NCBI GenBank assembly: GCA_019636675.1
Contig: JAHBXC010000001.1
Location: 372,001 to 436,000 of the forward strand
From: Phycisphaeraceae bacterium
Lineage (GTDB): Bacteria > Planctomycetota > Phycisphaerae > Phycisphaerales > UBA1924
Length of the DNA: 64,000 bases
Direction: 5' to 3'
The position numbers and the translations under genes are program-made. Below the pieces are notes generated by a model. It had not been told where the DNA came from, did not search any database, and was given only the letters and a program-made list of their open reading frames with translations. Positions 40,898 through 50,667 of the stretch are shown here, piece after piece (positions within the stretch are counted from its first letter, which is position 1; every line of letters begins with the position of its first letter).

Positions 40898-43870
40898 ATG
40901 CCAGGTCGCGAACCTTCCAGATCGGTGTCGGGTGTCGACGGTCGCAAGATCGGCGTCGCCGTCGCGGTGGTGGTCGCCATCGGCGTGCTCGGCGTCTTCG
41001 CCCTGCTCGCGCTCCGCTCGCAGACGCCTGCCGGAGGCCAGCAGCGAACTGACCGGGCCGATGTCACGCTCCCCCAGGAAGCCCTGACGATGGAGAGCAC
41101 GACGGTCGACGTGCTCACGACGCCGATCGAGTCGCTGCGAGGCAGCACCGAGGGGCGCATCGAGCTTTTCGACGAGAAGTCCGGGGAGCTGCGCCAGACG
41201 CTGGCGTACACGCGTTTCGAGCCCCTCGAGAGCGGGCGCTTCGCGGTGACCGATCCTCGCGCGACGATCCTGCTCGACGACGGCGGCGCGATCGAGGTGC
41301 TCGCGAAGAACGCCCGGTTCGTGCGCCGGGGCACGAGCAACGAGCCCCAGTCGGGCGAGTTTCGCGGCGACGTGCGCATCCGCCTGCTCGATGCTGAGTC
41401 GCACGCGAGCGGCGTCCCGGGCGAGGGGCTGCTGGTGCGCACCGAGTCGCTGCGCTTCGACGCGACGCTGGGCGAGCTGCGCACCAACGACGAGGTCCGC
41501 GCGGATTCCGACGAAGTCTCCTTCGTTGGCAAGGGCCTGACGATCGTGTTCAACGAACGCGACCGGACGCTGCAATACCTCCGAGTCGACCAGGGCGAGT
41601 CGCTCGCGTGGACCGGGCGGTCGGCGTCGCGCGAGGGTTCAGGCGCCAGCGACGATCGGCCCGCTCGCGAGCGCAGGCCCGGGCCGGGGCGTGAGAACCG
41701 CTATCGCGCGCAGGTCACGGGTCCGATCTCGATCGAGTCCGACGGGCGCAGAATGGACGCCGAGCGACTGGACATCTGGCTGGCGATGCTGGATGGGCGC
41801 CTCGCGCCCGACGCGCTGGCGGACATCGCCTTCGCGAGCGACGACGCGGAGAACGACGGGGGCGTATCCCCCGCTCGCGACCCGGCGCGCGACGCGAGCG
41901 GGCGCGCCGTCACCATGCGATGGTCCGGCCCGCTGGAGATCCAGCCCATCGATCGCGACGCGCCGGAGCTTGCCAACGATCGGGTCTTCGCGCGATTCAG
42001 TTCGCCGCAGCGAGGGCTGGTGCGCGTGAGCGACCTCGCGAGCGGGTTCGAGGCGTCGGGCGTGTCGTTCGACTACGGCGCGACGACGGGTCGCTTCACG
42101 ATCAGCGGCGTCGGCCCCCGGGGCGTGACCGTGCGCGCGCCGACCCGGGGCGAAGCGGTCGGCGGGCGGTTCGAGGCCGATCTGGTTGCCGGGACCGCGT
42201 CCTTCCCCGGGCCAGGCACGCTCCGAGCGCTCGGCGAGTCGCTCGATCCGCGCGCCGTCGACGCGTCGGGCCAGGCGCTGGCGCGCGACGCGTCGTGGCG
42301 CGGCGGGGCGGCCTTCACGCTCGCGCGCAACGCGGCTGGCGCGCTTCTGCCCGGGCTGCGCGACGCGACCCTGCGCGAGGGCGTGCTGGTGCGCGACCCG
42401 GCCGGGCAGGCCACTGCCGACAGCGTGCGCGTCGAGTTCGCGCACGCCGACGGGCGCTCACACCCCACCCGAGTGCTCCTGCGTGACAACGCGACGATCG
42501 ACGCGCGCGAGGAAGGGATCATCTCGGCCTCCACGATCGATCTGGCCCTCGATCGCGTCGCCGGTTCGCAGCGCGTGGACATCCGCAGCGCGACCTCGCA
42601 GGGCGGCGTGCGCGCGGCGCGACGCGACGCGACGGTCCGAGGCGAGCTGGTCGAGGCGCGCTTCGTGACCGACGCGCAGGGGCGCGCCGAGGTCGATTCG
42701 TTCCGCGCCGACGAGAGGGTCGAGATCACGCTGGGCGAGGGCGACGAGCGGGTGTTCGCGTCGGGGCGCAGCGTGCGGGCCGAGCCGAGGAACAACCGCG
42801 CGGAGCTGATCGGCGTTCCCGACGCGCCCGCCTCGCTGCGAAGGGGGCCGGCGACGCTGAGCGGCCAGGCGATCCGCCTGCTCGGTGACCGCAACGCGAT
42901 CGAGGCGTTCGGCGAGGGCGAAGCGACCTACGACCTCGCTGTCGCGCCGGCCCAGGACCGTCCCGGCTCGCTGCCTTATGAGCGCGTCACGATGCGCTGG
43001 TCGAACGCGATGTCGTATGACGACTCGACCGGGCGCGCCGAGTTCGCCGGCGATGCCCTGCTGCGCGCCGACGCCGGCGCGCACCTGCGCGACACGGCCC
43101 GCGCCGAGCGCATCGTCGCGATCCTCGCGCCAGGAACCCCCGGGGACAACTACCGGCGCCTCGCGAGCGCGACGCTCTACAGCGCGATGTACGAGGGCGT
43201 CAGCGACTCCCCGGCGGAGATCGAATCCCGGCGCTACGACACCGGCGCGACCGGAGCAGGCGCGCTGTCCCAGCTCGTCTACCTCTCGGGCGAGGAGATC
43301 CGCGTTGACGGCGTCGCGGAGACGCTGCTCGTGCCCGGCGCTGGACGACTGCTCGTCGAGGACCGGCGCGCCTCGGGGCAAACCTCAGCCGCCACCCCCG
43401 GAACCCCCATCGCCGGCTCGTCGTCGCGCGGCACGACGCTGTTCGAGTGGGACGGCTCGCTTCGCGCGCAGCGGGCTGCTGGCGACGCGACGATCGATCG
43501 CAACGTGCGCGTTCGACACCTTCCGCTCAACGACGCGCACACGGTCGAGCTCGAATGCGAGCGCCTCGTCGCGATCGCGCGAGAGCAGAGCCCCGGCGCC
43601 GGCGTCGAGGACGGACGCCTGACGGTCGATCGGATCGAGGCGTCGGGCGCCGTCTACGCGAAGAACCGGCGGAAGCAGATGCTCGCCGACCGGCTGATCT
43701 TCGATCCGGTCCGGAACATCCTCGAGGCCCACCCGGCGCTGAACAACGTCATCACGCTGTTCGATCCGTCGGCCGGCGCCCCCCTGATCGCGCGTGACCC
43801 TGTGTTCTGGGACATCGCCAACGACCGCGTGCGCGCCAGCGGCCTCGAGACGATCTCGACCCCACGCTGA
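40898..43870 (+). CDS. giant LptC/LptA-like periplasmic protein
   Basis: This 990-residue protein has an N-terminal membrane anchor (about 18-39), then successive beta-rich blocks in the style of LptC and LptA/OstA domains: ARATILLDDGG-type strands, SIESDGRRMDAERLDIWL, FVTDAQGRAEVDSFRADERVEI and a C-terminal MLADRLIFDPVRN. LptC and LptA form the beta-jellyroll bridge that carries LPS from inner to outer membrane; each is normally under 200 residues. This one could hold four or more jellyroll units in one chain. It follows kdsD, in line with an LPS role. Confidence 0.72.
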   Translation: MPGREPSRSVSGVDGRKIGVAVAVVVAIGVLGVFALLALRSQTPAGGQQRTDRADVTLPQEALTMESTTVDVLTTPIESLRGSTEGRIELFDEKSGELRQTLAYTRFEPLESGRFAVTDPRATILLDDGGAIEVLAKNARFVRRGTSNEPQSGEFRGDVRIRLLDAESHASGVPGEGLLVRTESLRFDATLGELRTNDEVRADSDEVSFVGKGLTIVFNERDRTLQYLRVDQGESLAWTGRSASREGSGASDDRPARERRPGPGRENRYRAQVTGPISIESDGRRMDAERLDIWLAMLDGRLAPDALADIAFASDDAENDGGVSPARDPARDASGRAVTMRWSGPLEIQPIDRDAPELANDRVFARFSSPQRGLVRVSDLASGFEASGVSFDYGATTGRFTISGVGPRGVTVRAPTRGEAVGGRFEADLVAGTASFPGPGTLRALGESLDPRAVDASGQALARDASWRGGAAFTLARNAAGALLPGLRDATLREGVLVRDPAGQATADSVRVEFAHADGRSHPTRVLLRDNATIDAREEGIISASTIDLALDRVAGSQRVDIRSATSQGGVRAARRDATVRGELVEARFVTDAQGRAEVDSFRADERVEITLGEGDERVFASGRSVRAEPRNNRAELIGVPDAPASLRRGPATLSGQAIRLLGDRNAIEAFGEGEATYDLAVAPAQDRPGSLPYERVTMRWSNAMSYDDSTGRAEFAGDALLRADAGAHLRDTARAERIVAILAPGTPGDNYRRLASATLYSAMYEGVSDSPAEIESRRYDTGATGAGALSQLVYLSGEEIRVDGVAETLLVPGAGRLLVEDRRASGQTSAATPGTPIAGSSSRGTTLFEWDGSLRAQRAAGDATIDRNVRVRHLPLNDAHTVELECERLVAIAREQSPGAGVEDGRLTVDRIEASGAVYAKNRRKQMLADRLIFDPVRNILEAHPALNNVITLFDPSAGAPLIARDPVFWDIANDRVRASGLETISTPR

Positions 43871-43971
43871 GCGGGCGTCGTTCGGGAGGTGAATCGGCGG
43901 GCCGGAACGGGGCGAACGACCTAGGATCAACCGCACCGCAGGGCGTCGCCGCCCGCCAATCGAGGACCGAG

Positions 43972-44721
43972 ATGCGAACGCTGGTCGCGATCCCCACCTA
44001 CAACGAAGAGAAGCATGTCGAGCGTGTGCTCACCGAGGTGCTTAAGCACGCGGAGCATGTGCTGGTCGTCGACGACGGGTCGACGGATTCGACGCCGTGC
44101 CTTCTCCCCCGATTCCCCGTCGAGGTCATCCGCCACGCGCACAACCGCGGGTACGGGCGTTCGCTCCAGGACGCGTTCCGCTGGGCTGTCGTCGACGGAT
44201 ACGACTGGGTCATCACGATGGACTGCGACCAGCAGCACGAACCGGCCGCGATCCCGCGCTTCGTCGAAGCGATCCTCGAAGACGACGCCGACATGATCAG
44301 CGGGTCTCGCTACCTGCAGCGGATGGAGGGCGACGACGACCCCCCGGCGCAGCGCCGCGTGATCAACGCCGAAATCACCCGGGAGTTGAACGAGCGCCTC
44401 GGGTACAACATCACCGACGCGTTCTGCGGGTTCAAGGCCTATCGCGTCAGCACCCTCGCGAAGTTCAAGCTCGATGTCGACGGCTACGCGATGCCCCTGC
44501 AGTTCTGGGTGCAGGCGGCGGCGAACAAGCTGCGCGTGCGCGAGATCCCGGTCCGGCTCATCTATAACGATCCCAACCGCACCTTCGGCGGGCCCCTCGA
44601 CGACCCGGCGACGCGCATCGCGCACTACCGCTCGGTGCTGCACTGCGAGCTGGAGAAGTTCGCGCACATGCTCCCCACCGCCGCCCTCAGCGGCGTGAGC
44701 TCGGGGTGCAACGGCGCGTGA
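43972..44721 (+). CDS. family 2 glycosyltransferase (DPM1-like)
   Basis: This 249-residue soluble GT-A enzyme opens with LVAIPTYNEEKHVERVL, has the nucleotide-binding DDGSTDST, and DCDQQH as a DxD-type metal motif; SGSRYLQ and DAFCGFKAYR are typical of dolichyl/polyprenyl-phosphate mannosyltransferases. It may charge a lipid-phosphate carrier or add a sugar to surface glycans. ATG 43972 follows GAGG. Its stop overlaps the next gene by GTGA, so the two are coupled. Confidence 0.88.
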   Translation: MRTLVAIPTYNEEKHVERVLTEVLKHAEHVLVVDDGSTDSTPCLLPRFPVEVIRHAHNRGYGRSLQDAFRWAVVDGYDWVITMDCDQQHEPAAIPRFVEAILEDDADMISGSRYLQRMEGDDDPPAQRRVINAEITRELNERLGYNITDAFCGFKAYRVSTLAKFKLDVDGYAMPLQFWVQAAANKLRVREIPVRLIYNDPNRTFGGPLDDPATRIAHYRSVLHCELEKFAHMLPTAALSGVSSGCNGA

Positions 44722-46088
44722 CGCCGGGGACAGGGACGCCCGACGAGATCCTGCTCGAGCCCGCTCCGCGCGAGTGGGCGGGAATGCTCCGCGCGTCGTG
44801 GGAGGCGCACCGTCACGACGACGAACGGCTCGCGCTGCGCGAATCCCTGGGTCTGCCCACCGACAGGCCCGTCGTGATGACCGGGCATCAGCCGGTGGTG
44901 TTCCACGCCGGGGTGCTGGCGAAATACATGGCGGCCCGCGCGCTCGCCTCGCGCACGGGCGCTCATGCCGCGTTCCTCGTCGTCGATCAGGACGAGACCG
45001 ACCCCGGCGCGCTGCGCGTGCCCACGCTCAACGCGAACGACGAGATAGGCGAGTCGACGCTCCGCCTGCTGCCCTCGCCCGGCCCCGGCGTGCCCGCGGG
45101 GTTCGTCGGTCCCGGCGCGCCGCGACAGCCCGACGCCGCTGCGCTGGCGCGATCGCCCTGGGGCTTTGTTCGCGAGGGCGTCGCGTCGATCGTGGGCGCG
45201 CTGCGCGCGCACGCCGACGCGTCGTCGCTCGCCGCCCAGAGCGCGCTCGCGTCGTTCGATCTCATGCGCCCGTTCACGGGCGATGCGTCGCACGTGCTGG
45301 CGTCGTCCCTCTCGTCGACGGCGCTCTTCGAGCGAGTTCTCGCGCGCCTGCGTGAGGACCCGGCCCGGTTCGTCCGACTGCACAACGACGCCGCCGCGGC
45401 GCACCCGAACGCAGGGGTCGCGATGCTCGCGACCGACGACGCGAGGGGTGTGCACGAGGCACCGCTGTGGCGCGTCGGCGCACGCGAGGCGAGGCGCCGG
45501 GTGCTCTCGGACCAGCTCGGGGGGGTCGCGCCGTTGTCCCTCGCGCCGCGCGCGCTGCTCATGACTCTGCTCGTGCGCGCCGGGGCGTGCGACCTGTTCA
45601 TCCACGGCGCCGGGGGGTGGGAGTACGACCGCATCACGGAGCGGCTCGCGCGCGAGTGGCTGGGCGTCGAACTCGCGCCGATGACCCTCGCGACGGCGAC
45701 GCTGCGCCTGCCGCTGCTGTCGGACGCGCCGCCGACGGAGCGCGAAGTCGCCGACGCCGCCTGGGCGGCGCACCGCGCGGCGCACGACCCGGCGCGGCTG
45801 GACGACCCCGCTGGCGCCGCCGCCAAGCGAGGCCTGCTCGCGCGGATCGCCGCGGCGCCTCGCAGGAGCGCCGAGCGAGCCGCGCTCTACCGCGAGATGC
45901 ACGCGCTGCTCGATCGCACCCGCGGGGCGCACTCCGAGGAAATCACGCGGTTTCGCGACGCGGCCGAGACGCTCCGCCGCAGGCACGACGCGGCGGGGCT
46001 CGCCAACGACAGAACATGGGCGTTCGCGCTGCACCCGCGCGACGCGCTGGGGTCTCTGGCGAGCGCGATCGACGCCCTTTTCTCGTAA
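44718..46088 (+). CDS. BshC-like protein
   Basis: This 456-residue protein resembles BshC, the last enzyme of bacillithiol synthesis: VVMTGHQPVVFHAGVLAKYMAA matches the TGQQxGLxxGPxYTxYK region, FLVVDQDETD the family's WVAxEDHD region, and FIHGAGGWEYDRITERL the later GxGG block. Similarity is by pattern only. No bshA or bshB is nearby, so a different ligase role is possible. GTG 44718 overlaps the glycosyltransferase stop (GTGA), tying the two together. Confidence 0.6.
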   Translation: MTPGTGTPDEILLEPAPREWAGMLRASWEAHRHDDERLALRESLGLPTDRPVVMTGHQPVVFHAGVLAKYMAARALASRTGAHAAFLVVDQDETDPGALRVPTLNANDEIGESTLRLLPSPGPGVPAGFVGPGAPRQPDAAALARSPWGFVREGVASIVGALRAHADASSLAAQSALASFDLMRPFTGDASHVLASSLSSTALFERVLARLREDPARFVRLHNDAAAAHPNAGVAMLATDDARGVHEAPLWRVGAREARRRVLSDQLGGVAPLSLAPRALLMTLLVRAGACDLFIHGAGGWEYDRITERLAREWLGVELAPMTLATATLRLPLLSDAPPTEREVADAAWAAHRAAHDPARLDDPAGAAAKRGLLARIAAAPRRSAERAALYREMHALLDRTRGAHSEEITRFRDAAETLRRRHDAAGLANDRTWAFALHPRDALGSLASAIDALFS

Positions 46089-46097
46089 GAAGCCCGC

Positions 46098-46868
46098 TCA
46101 GCCGCGAGCGGCGAGCATGAGCACCGCGGCGGTCGCGACCATGACCAGGATCACGCCCACGATGGTCGCGATGGTGATCCGGCGCCGGGTGAGCTGCAGG
46201 ATGTTGTGCAGTTCCTGCTCGCGGGCGGCGTTCCGCTCGTTCATCACCGAGAGGGTCTGGCCGGTCTTCTCGCTGCTGTCGGCCATCTCGCGCAGCGTGC
46301 CGCGGAATTCTGCCATGGTCCCCACGAGCTGCTGGTCGCTCTCGCGCGCCTCGTTCATGCGCTCGCCGAGGCGCTCGAGGGTCTGCGACGCGGCCTCGTC
46401 TCTCCGGGCGGCGTCGGACGCCGCGTCGCGCAGGGCCAGGAGCATCTCTTCGTTCTGCGCGCGAAGCTCGGGCAGCGTGTCGAGGGCCGCCGGGATCCGC
46501 TCGGCGATCTCCATCAAGCGTTCGGATCGCTCGGACTCGCGGTCGAGGTGGTTGCTGACCTTGCGGATCAGCTCCATGACCTCGGCGTAGTTCTTCTGGA
46601 GGTCGGCGATGATCTCGTTCTTGGACTTGGGCGCCGGGGCCGGGGCCGCCAGGTGCGTCAGCGAGCGCCGGGGCTCGGGGAGGTCGTCGTCGAGGCGCAG
46701 CAGGTCGTCGTCGTCCGCGTGGCGCGCGCTCTGGGCGGCGTCGTCGGAGATATCGATCCTGACCGGCTCGGAGGGGCGCGACGAGGCCGGGCGGAACTGC
46801 GACGACGCGGGCGCCGCGGCGCTCGGCTTGGCGCTGAAGAGGGACGAGATGCTCTTGAGAAGGCCCAC
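46098..46868 (-). CDS. coiled-coil membrane-tethered protein, hypothetical
   Basis: This 256-residue protein has a disordered N-terminal third, a long coiled coil (about 90-220, EIIADLQKNYAEVMELIRK to TGQTLSVMNERNAAREQEL) and a C-terminal membrane helix (about 230-252). Helices of this form resemble the signalling part of chemotaxis receptors but lack their hairpin motif. The start is GTG 46868, with AAGGAG 8 bases upstream; no in-frame ATG is near. It is convergent with the BshC-like gene (9-base gap). Function unknown. Confidence 0.75.
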   Translation of the reverse strand: MGLLKSISSLFSAKPSAAAPASSQFRPASSRPSEPVRIDISDDAAQSARHADDDDLLRLDDDLPEPRRSLTHLAAPAPAPKSKNEIIADLQKNYAEVMELIRKVSNHLDRESERSERLMEIAERIPAALDTLPELRAQNEEMLLALRDAASDAARRDEAASQTLERLGERMNEARESDQQLVGTMAEFRGTLREMADSSEKTGQTLSVMNERNAAREQELHNILQLTRRRITIATIVGVILVMVATAAVLMLAARG

Positions 46869-46985
46869 GCGGCGACTCCTTTCAGGGGCGATACCCAGAC
46901 CATCGGGCGGCTCCGCCGACCGTGCCTCACCGTAGCCGACCCGGGGGCGGGCCGCAACGCGACCTTTGTCAATACCATCCGTGGT

Positions 46986-47894
46986 ATGCGACGACCAGCC
47001 CAACGCCTTGCCGCCGCCCTCGCCCTGCTCCTCGCGCTCCTCGGGGGCCTGGTGACCGCCTGCGGCGGGCCGGGCTCCTCGTCCGACGCCGAGGCCAACG
47101 CGTCGACCTCGACGCCTCGGATCGTCGTGCTCAGCCCCGGCATCGGAGAGACGCTCGACGCGCTGGGGCTTGGCGAGTTCGTCGTGGGTCGACACGCCTT
47201 CGACCGGAACCGGCCCGACGACATCCCCGTGGTGGGCGATCAGAACGGGATCGACTACGAGCGTCTTCTCCGTCTGGAGCCGACGCACGTGCTGCTCGAA
47301 CGCAGCGCGTCCGGCGCCCCGCCCCGCCTCGACGGCTTCGCCGGGTCGAAGGGCTTTGTCGTCCGCGAGATCCCGATGCTGACGCTCGACGACATCCGGG
47401 GGTGCATCGGGTTCCTGACCACGCTCTTTCGCGTGGAGGGGGTCAACGAGCGCGCGTCGGAGCTGCTTGCCGCGCTGGACGAGGCGTTGAGCCCGCTGGA
47501 GCAGATCGACGATCGCGCCGGGCGCATGCTGCTGCTGTACTGGACTGATCCGATCGGGGTCGCCGGCCCGGGGTCGTACCACGCGGAGATCGTGCGCTCG
47601 CTCGGGGCGATGCTCGCCGTCGACACCGGGCGCGCGTACCAGGAGCTCGACGCCGAGGACACGCGCCGCCTCTACCCGGACTCGATCGCGCTGTTCATCC
47701 CCGGGGCCGACCCGTCGCGCAAGGCCGAACTGCTCGGGATCCTTGCGTCGCTGGACCTTCGCGCCGTGAACTCGGGACGCGTCGCGATCGTGAACCATCC
47801 CAGCGCGCAGGTCCCCGGCCCGGCGGTGATCGACGTCGCGAACCAGCTCCGCGAGGCGATCTCCTCGTGGCCTTTCCTAGCGGATGTCCCCTGA
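46986..47894 (+). CDS. BtuF/FhuD-type periplasmic binding lipoprotein
   Basis: This 302-residue protein has a signal peptide with lipobox VTAC (Cys26) and the two-lobe fold of helical-backbone binding proteins: RIVVLSPGIGETLDALGLG, VGDQNGIDYERLLRLEPTHVL and a long interlobe helix. It feeds the permease and ATPase genes that follow. The class imports cobalamin, haem or iron-siderophores. Cobalamin is plausible because an adenosyltransferase gene is at 11807, but no B12 riboswitch was recognised upstream. Confidence 0.85.
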   Translation: MRRPAQRLAAALALLLALLGGLVTACGGPGSSSDAEANASTSTPRIVVLSPGIGETLDALGLGEFVVGRHAFDRNRPDDIPVVGDQNGIDYERLLRLEPTHVLLERSASGAPPRLDGFAGSKGFVVREIPMLTLDDIRGCIGFLTTLFRVEGVNERASELLAALDEALSPLEQIDDRAGRMLLLYWTDPIGVAGPGSYHAEIVRSLGAMLAVDTGRAYQELDAEDTRRLYPDSIALFIPGADPSRKAELLGILASLDLRAVNSGRVAIVNHPSAQVPGPAVIDVANQLREAISSWPFLADVP

Positions 47895-47913
47895 CGGGTA
47901 CGCTTGACCGCCC

Positions 47914-48885
47914 GTGCGTCGCAACCCATGGATCGCGGTGTCGGCATTCGCGGCGTTCGCTGCACTGGCGGTCGTGCTGCGCCTGCTCGCGTCGCCGGAG
48001 GGCCTCGAGTGGCCCCGTGACGCGATCGAGTGGCAGCTCCGCTCCGGGCGGATCGCCAGCGGGCTTGTCGTGGGCGCCGCCCTCGCGAGCGCCGGGGTGT
48101 TCCTGCAGGCGCTGCTGCGCAACCCCCTCGCCGAGCCGGCGGTGCTGGGCCTGACCGGGGGCGCCGGGCTTGGCGTCGTGCTCTGGATCTATTCCGGCTT
48201 TCTCGCGACGGGCGCGATCGTGCAGTACCAGGCGCCGATCCTCCCGGCGCTCTTCGGTTCGCTCGGCGCCCTGGGCGTCGTCGGGGCGCTCGGGCAACGC
48301 CGGGGGCTCATCGATCCCACGGCGCTCATCCTCGTCGGCGTGGTGCTCTCGCTGATCTGCGGCGCCGGGGTCATGTTCGTGCAGCACCTGCTGCCGGACC
48401 GGGGCGTCGCGCTGGCGTCGCGCTGGGTGCTCGGCGCGATCTCGGACGATGTGCCGCTGAGATGGCTCGTCGGCGTCGGCGCGATGACGCTCGCGAGCGT
48501 CGCGCTGGGCGCGTGGCTTGGCCCCTCGATGGACGCCGCGAGTCTCAGCGACGACGAAGCGCGCAGCGTGGGCGTGCGCCTCGGCGCGCTGCGCGCGGCG
48601 CTGTTCCTGATGTCCGGCGCGCTGGCGGCGGGAAGCGTCGTGCTCGCCGGGCCGATCGGGTTCGTCGGCCTCGTGTGTCCCCACCTGGTCAGACTCGTCG
48701 CCGGGCCCGGGCATCGCACGCTCGTGGTCGGCTCGGCGCTGCTCGGCGCCGCGGCGATCGTGAGCGCCGACGCCGGCGTGAAACTCATCGACCTGGGGTC
48801 CGGTCGGATGCCCATCGGCGTGCTGACGGCGCTCGTCGGGGGACCGGTCTTCATCGCGCTGCTCCGAAGGGAGCTGCGCCGATGA
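47914..48885 (+). CDS. BtuC/FecCD-type ABC permease
   Basis: This 323-residue permease has about nine or ten membrane helices. SGRIASGLVVGAALASAGVFLQ and RNPLAEPAVLG form the family's signature region near residue 50-75; GFVGLVCPHLVRL is the coupling-helix region. GTG 47914 was taken as the start. It lies 19 bases after the binding protein gene and overlaps the ATPase gene by ATGA. Together they form a three-gene importer operon. Confidence 0.92.
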   Translation: MRRNPWIAVSAFAAFAALAVVLRLLASPEGLEWPRDAIEWQLRSGRIASGLVVGAALASAGVFLQALLRNPLAEPAVLGLTGGAGLGVVLWIYSGFLATGAIVQYQAPILPALFGSLGALGVVGALGQRRGLIDPTALILVGVVLSLICGAGVMFVQHLLPDRGVALASRWVLGAISDDVPLRWLVGVGAMTLASVALGAWLGPSMDAASLSDDEARSVGVRLGALRAALFLMSGALAAGSVVLAGPIGFVGLVCPHLVRLVAGPGHRTLVVGSALLGAAAIVSADAGVKLIDLGSGRMPIGVLTALVGGPVFIALLRRELRR

Positions 48886-49688
48886 CGCTCGCCATCGAGG
48901 CACTCACCTTCGGCTACCGGCGCGCCGAGCCGATCCTGCGCGAGGTGAGCGCGGCGTTCGAGCCCGGGCGCGTCGCGGCGATCCTCGGCCCGAACGGCGC
49001 GGGCAAGTCCACGCTGCTCCGCGCCGCGCTGGGGTTCGTAAAGCCATGGAGCGGTCGCGTGACGCTCGGCGCGCGCGACATCCGCTCGCTCCCGGGCGCA
49101 GAGCGCGTCGCGCGCCTCGCCTATGTCCCGCAACGCCCCGAGGTCGCCGGCGCGTTCACGGCGCGCCGGGTCGTGACGCTGGGCAGGCACGCCCTGCCGG
49201 CGCGCGACGATCTCGTCGAACACGCGCTCGTCTCGCTCGAACTCGACCGGTTCTCCGACCGCCCGTTCGCCACGCTGAGCGTCGGGCAGCAGCAGCGCGT
49301 CGCCCTCGCAAGGGCGCTCGCCCAGCTCGGCGCGCTTGACGACGCCGAGCCGCTCGTCGGAAAGACGCTGCTCGCCGACGAGCCGATGAGCGCGATGGAC
49401 CCGCGGTTCGTCGGGATCGCCGCCTCGCACATGCGCCGGCTCGCTCGCCGGGGCGCCACGGTCGTCGTCGTTCTCCACGACGCGACCACGGCGCTGCGCC
49501 TCGCCGACGACGTTCTCGCCCTGTCCTGCGACGGGCGCGTCGCGGCGAGAGGGCCGACCGAGCGCACGCTGACGGCGGGGATGCTCGAATCGCTCTACGG
49601 CACGCGCTTCGACACGATCCGACAGGACGGGCGCGGCGCGCTCCTGCCCTCGCTGCCCGGCGCCCGCGACGACCGACCGGGCGAGTGA
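48882..49688 (+). CDS. BtuD/FepC-type ABC ATP-binding protein
   Basis: This is a 268-residue ATPase. Walker A is GPNGAGKST, Q loop YVPQRPE, signature LSVGQQQRVALARAL, Walker B LLADEPMSAMDP and switch His LHDATTA. The usual LSGGE signature reads LSVGQ, with Val for the first Gly. ATG 48882 overlaps the permease stop (ATGA). Last gene of the importer operon. Confidence 0.93.
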   Translation: MTLAIEALTFGYRRAEPILREVSAAFEPGRVAAILGPNGAGKSTLLRAALGFVKPWSGRVTLGARDIRSLPGAERVARLAYVPQRPEVAGAFTARRVVTLGRHALPARDDLVEHALVSLELDRFSDRPFATLSVGQQQRVALARALAQLGALDDAEPLVGKTLLADEPMSAMDPRFVGIAASHMRRLARRGATVVVVLHDATTALRLADDVLALSCDGRVAARGPTERTLTAGMLESLYGTRFDTIRQDGRGALLPSLPGARDDRPGE

Positions 49689-49723
49689 ACCGGTTCCCCG
49701 GCCCCCCGCTACACTTGGGGCGG

Positions 49724-50557
49724 ATGAACTGGAACAACCCCAACCTGTGGATCATCCTCGCGGTCGTCGGGCTGTCCTTCCTGCAGTGGGTGGTGCAGCG
49801 GATCCGCGAGCAGGCGGCGATCAACCGGGCGCGAGAGGCCGCCCGCCGCAAGAACGAGGAGGCGCTGCGCACCGGGCGCGCTCCCGAAGCGGCGCAGCGT
49901 GAACAGCGCGAGGCGCAGCAGACGCGCACCGCCCTCGACGACAAGCAGCGACAGGCGATCGAACGCCGCCAGGAACAGCTCCGGGAGCTGCGTCGCAAGC
50001 AGATGGAGACGCAGGCCAGAGCGAGAACCCGCGCCGGGACGGGACCGTCGAGCGCGCCGGCGCGACAGTCCCCGATTCCGCCCCCTGCCAGCCGCGTGCC
50101 GACCCCGCAGCCCTCCCGTCCTTCGCGATCACAACCAGCCCCCAGCGCCCAGCGCCCACCGAGCCCCGCCCCCCAGCGGGCGCCCGCACGCCAGCCAACC
50201 CCCGCCGCGAAGCGCACGACGCTCTCGCGCTCGGGCACCGCGATGGGCGACGACCTCGAGCGAATCTCCCGGCTCCGCCAGGAAGAGGCCCTGCGGCGTC
50301 AGCAGATGATGCGCGGCACGCCCTCCCTCGCCGCCACGCCCGATGCCGGCGACGAGGTCCTCCGCCCCGCGCTCGCGACCTTCAAGGGCCTTCGGGGCGG
50401 GCCGCTCGTAACCCCCGACGCGCACGACGCCACCACTTCCGGGGCGGCGCTCCTGGCGGGCATGGACGCCGACGACTGGCGGCGCGGCATCATCCTCTCG
50501 GAAATCCTCCGCGAGCCCGTCAGCATGCGCGACCCGCTCAGCCGCCCCAGCTTCTGA
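49724..50557 (+). CDS. membrane-anchored Pro/Arg-rich low-complexity protein, hypothetical
   Basis: This 277-residue protein has an N-terminal membrane helix (about 7-24, LWIILAVVGLSFLQWVV), a charged coiled region, a long Pro/Ser/Ala/Arg disordered stretch (about 90-170) and a C-terminal part with a short conserved-looking block (RGIILSEILREPVSMRDP). ATG 49724 starts at the helix; GTG 49685 overlaps the ABC ATPase stop (GTGA) and is an alternative. Function unknown; the final block could be a docking motif. Confidence 0.65.
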   Translation: MNWNNPNLWIILAVVGLSFLQWVVQRIREQAAINRAREAARRKNEEALRTGRAPEAAQREQREAQQTRTALDDKQRQAIERRQEQLRELRRKQMETQARARTRAGTGPSSAPARQSPIPPPASRVPTPQPSRPSRSQPAPSAQRPPSPAPQRAPARQPTPAAKRTTLSRSGTAMGDDLERISRLRQEEALRRQQMMRGTPSLAATPDAGDEVLRPALATFKGLRGGPLVTPDAHDATTSGAALLAGMDADDWRRGIILSEILREPVSMRDPLSRPSF

Positions 50558-50667
50558 CGCCCCCTGCGACGCCAGACCGGGTCGCTTATACTCGCCCCCT
50601 CACGCTCACCCTCCCACGCACCCCAGCGCCGGCACGCCCGGCGCACTCCACATAGACCACGCGCACG

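Noticed and set aside
39644..41575. 643-residue minus-strand ORF opposite kdsD and the LptC-like gene
   Set aside because: Spans two real plus-strand genes and their gap; no motifs.
46869..46985. Cobalamin riboswitch upstream of the BtuF-like gene
   Set aside because: The gap is about 115 bases and I could not find a B12-box-like sequence or the expected junction.
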